Shown here piece by piece: positions 1-4,457 of a stretch of DNA of 5,392 nt. Below the pieces are notes generated by a model, which saw nothing but the letters and a program-made list of their open reading frames with translations, had not been told where the DNA came from and did not search any database. How positions within the stretch are numbered: position 1 is the stretch's first letter; the number at the start of each line of letters is the position of its first letter. Location of the stretch: positions 1 to 5,392 of the forward strand of contig CAMOQV010000083.1 in NCBI GenBank assembly GCA_946623205.1, in the 5' to 3' direction. The position numbers and the translations under genes were made by a program. This DNA comes from an uncultured Clostridia bacterium (GTDB lineage Bacteria > Bacillota > Clostridia > Christensenellales > UBA3700).

Positions 1-1
1 A

Positions 2-77
2 TGGAGCTGGCGACGGGATTCGAACCTGCGACCTACGCGTTACGAGTGCGTTGCTCTACCAGCTGAGCTACGCCAGC
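2..77 (-). tRNA. tRNA-Thr (anticodon CGU, reads ACG), CCA encoded
   Basis: Read on the minus strand, this 76-base sequence folds as a full cloverleaf. The acceptor stem is a perfect 7 bp (71-77 with 6-12), followed by a T discriminator and an encoded CCA (bases 4 to 2). The D-stem is GCTC/GAGC (65-68, 53-56). The anticodon loop CTCGTAA (46-40) carries CGU at 44-42, which decodes the threonine codon ACG. The T-loop is TTCGAAT. Two stems contain an A·C opposition instead of a Watson-Crick pair: A31·C39 at the foot of the anticodon stem and A51·C63 in the T-stem. All the invariant loop bases are present, so I still read it as functional. It lies 17 bases past the asnS stop, with no promoter or terminator between, so it is probably cut from the asnS transcript. 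Confidence 0.96.
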
Positions 78-85
78 AATTGGAA

Positions 86-107
86 AGCAGAATATTAGAA
101 TTCTGCT
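86..107 (-). other. Stem-loop over the asnS stop codon
   Basis: An 8-bp perfect inverted repeat, AGCAGAAT (86-93) and ATTCTGCT (100-107), has a 6-base loop that contains most of the asnS TAA (95-97). On the minus strand the bases after it are TTCCAATT and then the tRNA, so there is no U-run and it does not look like a real terminator. It may be an mRNA 3' end stabiliser or a mark for processing between asnS and the tRNA, or chance in AT-rich sequence. The function is inferred; only the repeat is seen. Confidence 0.4.
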
Positions 108-1486
108 GATCCTGTTGTTCTCGGGAATGGAATTACGTCTCTAATATTTTGCATACCTGTTAGATACATAATTAATCTTTCAAATCCTAGACCAAAGCCT
201 GAGTGTTTAACTCCGCCATACTTTCTAAGATCTAGATACCACCAGTAATCCTTTTCTTGAAGACCTAACTCTGCCATTCTTGCAGTTAGAAGATCCATTC
301 TTTCTTCTCTTTGGCTGCCGCCACAAATTTCACCTACACCTGGAACTAATAAGTCAGCTGCAGCAACAGTCTTTCCATCTGCGTTTTGTCTCATATAGAA
401 AGCCTTGATTTCTTTTGGATAATCTGTAACAAATGTTGGCTTTTTAAATACTTCTTCTGTGATGAATCTTTCGTGTTCTGTTTGAAGATCAGCGCCCCAG
501 AATACTGGATATTGGAACTTATCTTTATGCTTTTCAAGAATCTCTACAGCTTCTGTATATGTAATTCTAGCGAAATCTGAATTTACAATATGGTTCAATC
601 TATCTAAAAGTCCCTTATCTACAAAGTTATTGAAGAATTCTAATTCTTCTGGACATTTTTCAAGAACATCTTTGATTACGTATTTAATCATATCTTGTTG
701 GATATCCATATCATCTTTCAAATCTGCAAATGCCATTTCAGGCTCAATCATCCAGAATTCTGCAGCATGTCTATTTGTATAGCTCTTTTCTGCTCTGAAT
801 GTTGGTCCAAATGTATAAACATTTCTAAATGCAAGCGCATAGCATTCTGCACTTAATTGCCCAGATACTGTAAGGTTTACTCTCTTTCCAAAGAAATCTT
901 GCTTGAAATCTACCTTTCCATCTTCTGTTTTAGGTAGGTTATCCATATCTAGAGTTGTTAATTCAAACATTTCTCCAGCGCCCTCACAGTCAGAACCTGT
1001 GATGATTGGAGTGTTTACATATATAAACCCACGAGAAGCGAAGAATGCGTGAATAGCTTGAGCTGCTACACTTCTTACTCTAAATACAGCTTGGAATGTG
1101 TTTGCTCTTGGTCTTAAGTGAGCGATTTCTCTTAAGTACTCAAGTGTATGACGCTTCTTTTGAAGTGGATAATCTGGTGTTGAAGTTGCTTCAACTGTAA
1201 TTTCTGTTGCATGAATTTCAAATGGTTGCTTCATTTCTGGAGTAACTACAACTTCACCAATTACTTTTAAACCAGCACCAACGTTTTGAGATACGATATT
1301 CTTGTAATCTGCAAATGTAGCATCTAAAACGATTTGTGTTGTTTTGAAGTAAGTACCATCGTGTAATTCGATGAAAGCAAAGTTCTTGCTGTCTCTAATT
1401 GTTCTTACCCAACCATAAACTTCTACTTGTTGTCCGCTTAACTCTGAATAACGGCTGTTCAATTCTTTAAGTGATAATTTTTCCAT
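95..1486 (-). CDS. asnS: Asparaginyl-tRNA synthetase (AsnRS)
   Basis: A class IIb aminoacyl-tRNA synthetase of 463 aa, matching the usual bacterial AsnRS length of about 465. In the cytoplasm it activates asparagine with ATP and charges tRNA-Asn. The N-terminal OB-fold anticodon-binding domain covers roughly residues 18-105 (VEVYGWVRTIRDSKNFAFIEL). The catalytic core follows the hinge segment YLREIAHLRPR (117-127). Motif 1 lies near 137-160 and CEGAGEMF at 167-174. Motif 2 is FGPTFRAEKS to EFWMIEPE (226-250), with the ATP-binding Arg231. Motif 3 is GFGLGFERLIMYLTG (430-444), with Arg437. The ending, IRDVIPFPRT...AEF, is typical of AsnRS rather than AspRS. The ATG at 1486 has an AGAAGG ribosome site 6 bases upstream and fits the family N-terminus. 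A direct AsnRS means the cell need not rely only on transamidation for Asn-tRNA. It is transcribed from its own promoter in the intergenic region, with tRNA-Thr just downstream. Confidence 0.98.
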   Translation of the reverse strand: MEKLSLKELNSRYSELSGQQVEVYGWVRTIRDSKNFAFIELHDGTYFKTTQIVLDATFADYKNIVSQNVGAGLKVIGEVVVTPEMKQPFEIHATEITVEATSTPDYPLQKKRHTLEYLREIAHLRPRANTFQAVFRVRSVAAQAIHAFFASRGFIYVNTPIITGSDCEGAGEMFELTTLDMDNLPKTEDGKVDFKQDFFGKRVNLTVSGQLSAECYALAFRNVYTFGPTFRAEKSYTNRHAAEFWMIEPEMAFADLKDDMDIQQDMIKYVIKDVLEKCPEELEFFNNFVDKGLLDRLNHIVNSDFARITYTEAVEILEKHKDKFQYPVFWGADLQTEHERFITEEVFKKPTFVTDYPKEIKAFYMRQNADGKTVAAADLLVPGVGEICGGSQREERMDLLTARMAELGLQEKDYWWYLDLRKYGGVKHSGFGLGFERLIMYLTGMQNIRDVIPFPRTTGSAEF

Positions 1487-1492
1487 ATTTCG

Positions 1493-1498
1493 CCTTCT
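1493..1498 (-). promoter_or_regulatory. Ribosome binding site of asnS
   Basis: AGAAGG on the minus strand, six bases upstream of the ATG at 1486. It supports that start over any internal Met. Confidence 0.8.
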
Positions 1499-1516
1499 TT
1501 ATTAAATACGCATTAT

Positions 1517-1545
1517 ATTATATATCAAATAGCCTTATAGCGCAA
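1517..1545 (-). promoter_or_regulatory. Predicted asnS promoter
   Basis: On the minus strand, a perfect -10 TATAAT (1517-1522) lies 17 bases from TTGCGC (1540-1545), a weak -35 matching only the first three bases. A start near 1510 would give a leader of about 24 nt carrying just the AGAAGG ribosome site. A second overlapping TATAAT (1512-1517) makes the exact start uncertain. No T-box leader, which often controls synthetase genes in Firmicutes, is visible. Confidence 0.6.
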
Positions 1546-1560
1546 AAGAAAATTTCTTTT
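1544..1560. repeat. 17-base palindrome next to the asnS -35
   Basis: AAAAGAAA (1544-1551), a central A, then TTTCTTTT (1553-1560) form a perfect palindrome. Its left end overlaps the predicted asnS -35 by two bases. It could be an operator or an UP-like AT-rich element. The low complexity of the sequence means chance is also possible. Confidence 0.4.
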
Positions 1561-1579
1561 CTTTTTGCAATCTTTATAT

Positions 1580-1674
1580 TTGTCACACTAAATTTGATTG
1601 TCACACCAAAAGTCACACATAACGGCAAAAATCGAATTTTCTCGTGTTTATCGGCAGTTGCATATGTGTCACAC
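1580..1674. repeat. Cluster of four GTCACAC repeats
   Basis: The 7-mer GTCACAC occurs at 1582-1588, 1600-1606, 1612-1618 and 1668-1674, all in the same orientation (GTGTGAC on the minus strand). The first two share the longer form TTGTCACAC(Y)AAA (1580-1592 and 1598-1610). Start-to-start spacings are 18, 12 and 56 bases. The fourth copy is part of GTGT-C-ACAC (1666-1674), a palindrome around one base. The cluster sits between two divergent predicted promoters, 37 bases or more upstream of the asnS -35 and 35 bases or more upstream of the ncRNA -35. This is the layout of transcription-factor sites. The factor is unknown. Confidence 0.6.
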
Positions 1675-1683
1675 TCGATTTTT
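1627..1683. repeat. 9-bp inverted repeat in the intergenic region
   Basis: AAAAATCGA (1627-1635) and its exact reverse complement TCGATTTTT (1675-1683) flank 39 bases. The four-base arms GTGT (1644-1647) and ACAC (1671-1674) lie inside. The right arm abuts the fourth GTCACAC copy. It may bring regulator sites together or form a weak hairpin. No U-run follows it cleanly enough to call a terminator. Confidence 0.35.
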
Positions 1684-1708
1684 GAATGTAAAATTTTGCA
1701 TTTTAGTA

Positions 1709-1737
1709 TTGAATTTAATCTTTATTATGCTTATACT
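1709..1737 (+). promoter_or_regulatory. Promoter of the plus-strand ncRNA
   Basis: TTGAAT (-35, 1709-1714) and TATACT (-10, 1732-1737) are separated by exactly 17 bases, close to the vegetative sigma-factor consensus. The start is expected near 1744, three bases before the 5' arm of the closing helix of the RNA. The agreement between promoter position and RNA end supports both calls. Confidence 0.75.
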
Positions 1738-1743
1738 AATAAT

Positions 1744-1943
1744 GAACCTTATGGGTGTACAAGTACCCCCAATTCTTAAAAGGGACATGAGATGGATGGC
1801 AGCTGGCGCGCCCCTTTACGAAATATCGTTCAGAGGATTACAAAAACCATCACATAGTGGACCCACCCTGCACAAAACGCGGGTTTTAACGTCGCCTATA
1901 AGGACTTTGAAAATCCGGCCAATATAATAGCCGGAAATTTTTT
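1744..1943 (+). ncRNA. Structured non-coding RNA, family not established
   Basis: This is a stand-alone plus-strand unit of about 200 nt with its own promoter and terminator, opposite in direction to every protein gene here. The body (1747-1903) is 48% GC in AT-rich surroundings. Its ends pair in an 11-bp helix, CCUUAUGGGUG (1747-1757) with CGCCUAUAAGG (1893-1903). Inside are a 9-bp hairpin with a two-base bulge (1813-1821 with 1826-1836, loop AAUA), a hairpin ACCC(U)GC/GCGGGU (1865-1871 with 1879-1884), and a GAUGG (1791-1795 or 1795-1799) to CCAUC (1847-1851) pairing. AAAGGG (1779-1784) can also pair with CCCUUU (1812-1817). That would make GAUGG/CCAUC a pseudoknot and would compete with the 9-bp hairpin. 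I see no SRP, tmRNA or RNase P core motif, nor a clear 6S rod. The raiA-motif RNA family is a possible identity by size, terminator and complexity, but I cannot confirm it. A 61-codon frame (ATG 1742 to TAA 1927) overlaps it, lacks a ribosome site and ends inside the terminator loop, so coding is unlikely. Confidence 0.75.
1914..1943 (+). terminator. Rho-independent terminator of the ncRNA
   Basis: TCCGGC (1914-1919) and GCCGGA (1930-1935) form a 6-bp GC-rich stem with a 10-base loop. It is followed by AA and six T (1938-1943). It lies 10 bases past the closing helix of the RNA. Confidence 0.85.
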
Positions 1944-1945
1944 GC

Positions 1946-1974
1946 AAAAAAATACGAGGCTTGCCTCGTATTTT
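1946..1974 (-). terminator. Terminator of the valS-HAD-membrane operon
   Basis: AAAATACGAGGC (1949-1960) and GCCTCGTATTTT (1963-1974) form a perfect 12-bp inverted repeat. On the minus strand the stem runs into seven T (complement of the A-run 1946-1952), 17 bases beyond the stop of the last membrane gene. In the plus direction it leaves only TTTT, so it may also back up the ncRNA terminator three bases away. Confidence 0.9.
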
Positions 1975-1990
1975 ATCCTTTCAATATAAA

Positions 1991-2944
1991 TTATAGTTTG
2001 AAGTTTTCTTCGTCTAAAACTGCATCTCTATACACTTTAGTTGGATCTACAACTGTTTGTTCATCAATATAATACTTCATACCATTAATGTGATAGAAAG
2101 CAACCATATCTCTAATTTGCATATAAAGCCAAATTGCGCTGAACATAAATATTGTAGCAACTCCAAATGTTAATATAGTTGATCCAATAAACAATACGAT
2201 GCCAATTATATACAACACAAAATATGCACCAAATGTTTTCCAGAATCTACCCTTTAATTGCTCGATATTCTTATAGAATGCATCTTTGCAAGATAAATCC
2301 TTTGAAACCATTGCAGGCAACCAGAATGGCGTTAAAGCACGTCTTAGGGCCAATGTTGCCATCGCCAACAAATACATTACAAATAGGCCTAATAATGCGC
2401 TTAATCTTCCTATTAACAAGCCAAGTGCAATTGATACTGTAAACCCAATTACATATACACCTACTATATACAATGTATACCATAGAGCAAATACTATGCT
2501 CTTTTTCATATTAGCAACGTGGTTAGCTCCAAATCCATATTCACTATTTGAAGACATAAAGTTATTTAAAATATCGCTAACTGTATAATATGACATGAAA
2601 TATGCTACTGCATATAAAAGCGCTAATATTATAAATATTACAACCGCAGCTATAACCTCTCCGCTCCATGTAGACATAATATCATCAATTTGCTCAAGAG
2701 CTTCAACTAGCACTAAACGAGCTTCTTCTGTATCATGTCCCGTTAACGATGCTTCTACATAATTAGCAAACTTATATCCTATTCCTAATTCTTCAATATC
2801 TGCTCTTAATCCCTTTGAAATAGGCATTATAATTGAAAATCCAATGATACCAAATATTAATACAATGATTAATAAATATAGGACCATTTTGAAAGATAAT
2901 GTAGCCTTAGATAAGAATATACTATTAATATTTTTAGTAATCAT
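1991..2944 (-). CDS. Six-pass membrane protein, second of a paralogous pair
   Basis: I do not recognise a named family. The 317-aa product is strongly hydrophobic, with predicted membrane segments near residues 19-41, 97-118, 149-178, 182-203, 238-258 and 261-279. An acidic loop of about 55 residues (42-96) lies between the first two. A charged cytoplasmic-type stretch (LSCKDAFYKNIEQLKGRFWKTFG, 217-239) precedes segment 5, and the C-terminus is polar. This layout, including a P-x-M then K...K-x-FG pattern before segment 5, is shared with the upstream gene product, so the two look like paralogues. It resembles the general plan of uncharacterised Firmicute integral membrane proteins such as the DUF975 or YciC type, which is only a guess. 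The ATG at 2944 is chosen because GGAGG lies five bases upstream; the in-frame GTG at 2956 overlaps that site. The start overlaps the preceding stop as TAATG, so translation is probably coupled. Last gene of the operon. Confidence 0.85.
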   Translation of the reverse strand: MITKNINSIFLSKATLSFKMVLYLLIIVLIFGIIGFSIIMPISKGLRADIEELGIGYKFANYVEASLTGHDTEEARLVLVEALEQIDDIMSTWSGEVIAAVVIFIILALLYAVAYFMSYYTVSDILNNFMSSNSEYGFGANHVANMKKSIVFALWYTLYIVGVYVIGFTVSIALGLLIGRLSALLGLFVMYLLAMATLALRRALTPFWLPAMVSKDLSCKDAFYKNIEQLKGRFWKTFGAYFVLYIIGIVLFIGSTILTFGVATIFMFSAIWLYMQIRDMVAFYHINGMKYYIDEQTVVDPTKVYRDAVLDEENFKL

Positions 2945-3810
2945 TATATCCTCCACTTATTTTGCACATTTAAATCTTCTCTTTCGATTTCATTAACATC
3001 AAAGAAGACTACATACATCAAGATAATGTAATATGCAAAACTAAATACATAGAATAAGAATATAAATGCATATCTAACAATAGTTAAAATGATATGATCA
3101 TAAACAATATCAAATCCAGATAATACAAGTAGTGGGATGAAGCATACAACTATTGGAATAGCAAAGTTTCCAAAAATTTTAATTTGCTTTTCTTTAACCA
3201 TACTCATAGAACGTTTAATGCTCTTAAATAATCCTTCGTTTCTCATTGTCATATTTGGTATTACACAAGTAACCCATGCAGCTCCATAGAACATAGCAAT
3301 AATGATGCCACCACCTATTAAACTTACTAATATAATTCTTAATGCTGCTATTGCAGTTACTTTAATAATGAAATAGATTACAACGCTCATTATAAGAGCA
3401 TAAAATTCCATAGCTACAATTAGTGCTATACCTGCACGTAAAGTAGCAAAGAAGTTTTCATTAGTTCTTATAAATACACCCTTAAAGCCTTCGTAAACAG
3501 TTTTTCCGTATCTCATTTTATTTTGGATATTTCCAATAAATGAACTAAATACAATTAAAGTTACAGCTGCCATTAAAAAATAGAACAATATATATTCCCA
3601 GCTTGCCCATTTAGAACCATCATTAATTGTTAAAAATATTTGATATGCATGTTGCGCATCAAGTTCTTTAATATTTGTCATAATATAGTCAAATGAACTC
3701 GTTGGATTAATAAATACTGTATATAAAATCGCAGGAATTAGAATGTGTAATAATACTGACACCCAATTATTCTTTGCGTATTCGTATGTTTGTACAAAAT
3801 ACTTTCTCAT
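2944..3810 (-). CDS. Six-pass membrane protein, first of a paralogous pair
   Basis: The family is not recognised. The 288-aa product has predicted membrane segments near residues 17-35, 71-93, 120-145, 148-180, 212-233 and 240-268. A polar loop of about 35 residues follows segment 1 and a basic loop (NIQNKMRYGKTVYEGFKG, 94-111) follows segment 2. Before segment 5 there is an amphipathic, Lys-rich stretch (GLFKSIKRSMSMVKEKQIKIFG). The C-terminus is short and charged. No catalytic motif, signal peptidase site or transporter signature (Walker, permease EAA loop) is visible. Size and segment spacing match the downstream gene, so the two may form a heteromer; this is inference. The ATG at 3810 is preferred because GAGG stands six bases upstream; the in-frame TTG at 3822 would bypass it. 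The start is one base after the HAD stop (TAATATG), and the stop overlaps the next ATG by one base. Confidence 0.85.
   Translation of the reverse strand: MRKYFVQTYEYAKNNWVSVLLHILIPAILYTVFINPTSSFDYIMTNIKELDAQHAYQIFLTINDGSKWASWEYILFYFLMAAVTLIVFSSFIGNIQNKMRYGKTVYEGFKGVFIRTNENFFATLRAGIALIVAMEFYALIMSVVIYFIIKVTAIAALRIILVSLIGGGIIIAMFYGAAWVTCVIPNMTMRNEGLFKSIKRSMSMVKEKQIKIFGNFAIPIVVCFIPLLVLSGFDIVYDHIILTIVRYAFIFLFYVFSFAYYIILMYVVFFDVNEIEREDLNVQNKWRI
2950..2954 (-). promoter_or_regulatory. Ribosome binding site setting the start at 2944
   Basis: GGAGG on the minus strand, five bases before the ATG at 2944 and inside the 3' end of the preceding gene. It rules against the GTG at 2956 as the start, because that codon runs into this site. 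Confidence 0.85.
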
Positions 3811-3811
3811 A

Positions 3812-4456
3812 TTATTCCTCAATATACTTTTCGACCTCGTATGGATCTTTTGCCCTAAATACTACATTTTGGTTCTTTATGGCATCATAATCACCAAAGC
3901 CCCACAAACATAATATACAATCCATTCCGATTTCTTCTGCGCCCTCTACGTCAAATCTTGTATCCCCTATCATGACACAATCTTTGATATCTGCCTTAAG
4001 TTCATTTACGGCATACTCAAGCACAGCTCTCTTTGTTTCTCTAACATTATAGCATAGGCCCGAAACGAATTCTACATACTCAAAAAGTCCAAATCTCTTT
4101 AGAAGCATTATTGCTTCCTCATGTTTTTTACAAGAAGCTATACACACTTTATAGCCCTTTTCATACAAACTTTTGAATGTTTCTTTTATTCCATCATATG
4201 CTACAGTCTTATCGATGCAGCCATTATCGTTATAATATTGTCTAAATAGATAAGCTGCTTCGTAGCCTTTTTCTTTGCTCCCCAAATATGATGCAAACGT
4301 ATCATTTATTGGTGGACCAATATATTTTGGATATAAAGCTTTGTCTACGTTTAGATTGTACGCATTAAACACCATTTCCATAGCTTCTGCTACGCCGTCA
4401 TATGTGTTTGCAATCGTGCCATCAAAATCGTAGAACAAATATTTATATTTACCCAT
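3812..4456 (-). CDS. HAD-superfamily hydrolase, phosphoglycolate phosphatase-like (subfamily IA)
   Basis: A soluble phosphatase of 214 aa, the normal length for this subfamily. Motif I is YDFDGTIANT, with the nucleophile Asp10 and acid/base Asp12. The helical cap follows (about 18-85) and contains YIGPPINDTF (45-54), a signature common in Clostridial phosphoglycolate phosphatase/5'-nucleotidase-like members. Motif II is CIASCKK with Ser108. Motif III is Lys142 in ETKRAVLEYA. Motif IV is MIGDTRFDVEGA with Asp165 and Asp169, which should bind magnesium. All catalytic residues are present, so it should hydrolyse a small phosphorylated metabolite. The substrate cannot be told from sequence. The start at 4456 is one base after the valS stop (TAATATG), with a modest AGAGAG ribosome site eight bases upstream, so it is probably translated by coupling to valS. 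Its role beside a synthetase and membrane genes is unclear; housekeeping removal of a phosphate by-product is only a guess. Confidence 0.93.
   Translation of the reverse strand: MGKYKYLFYDFDGTIANTYDGVAEAMEMVFNAYNLNVDKALYPKYIGPPINDTFASYLGSKEKGYEAAYLFRQYYNDNGCIDKTVAYDGIKETFKSLYEKGYKVCIASCKKHEEAIMLLKRFGLFEYVEFVSGLCYNVRETKRAVLEYAVNELKADIKDCVMIGDTRFDVEGAEEIGMDCILCLWGFGDYDAIKNQNVVFRAKDPYEVEKYIEE
3817..3820 (-). promoter_or_regulatory. Ribosome binding site setting the start at 3810
   Basis: GAGG on the minus strand, six bases before the ATG at 3810, lying in the last codons of the HAD gene. It favours that ATG over the TTG at 3822. Confidence 0.7.
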
Positions 4457-4457
4457 A

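Noticed and set aside
1471..1779. Plus-strand open frame over the asnS promoter region
   Set aside because: Low-complexity AT-rich sequence with no ribosome site; it runs across the asnS start and the promoters of both units.
1742..1927. 61-codon open frame overlapping the ncRNA
   Set aside because: No ribosome site precedes ATG 1742, which lies at the expected transcript start. The AAAAGGG at 1778-1784 is badly spaced from the in-frame ATGs at 1787 and 1796. The frame ends inside the terminator loop and the peptide shows no domain. Base pairing of the ends explains the sequence better.
1744..1943. 6S, SRP, tmRNA or RNase P RNA as the identity of the ncRNA
   Set aside because: There is no tRNA-like end, no SRP GGAAG tetraloop region, no GAGGAAAGUCC element, and internal helices do not form the single rod with a central bubble expected for 6S. 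6S is the least securely excluded.
1487..1990. T-box, riboswitch or CRISPR array in the intergenic region
   Set aside because: No T-box core and no known aptamer signature seen by eye on either strand. The four GTCACAC copies are too short and irregularly spaced for CRISPR repeats.
2224..2588. Open frames on both strands inside the second membrane gene
   Set aside because: They are frame shadows of a well-supported gene, without ribosome sites or protein-like composition.
2945..2956. GTG at 2956 as the start of the second membrane protein
   Set aside because: It lies on top of the GGAGG site that is ideally placed for the ATG at 2944.
3811..3822. TTG at 3822 as the start of the first membrane protein
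   Set aside because: The ATG at 3810 has GAGG six bases upstream and gives the TAATATG spacing seen at the preceding junction.
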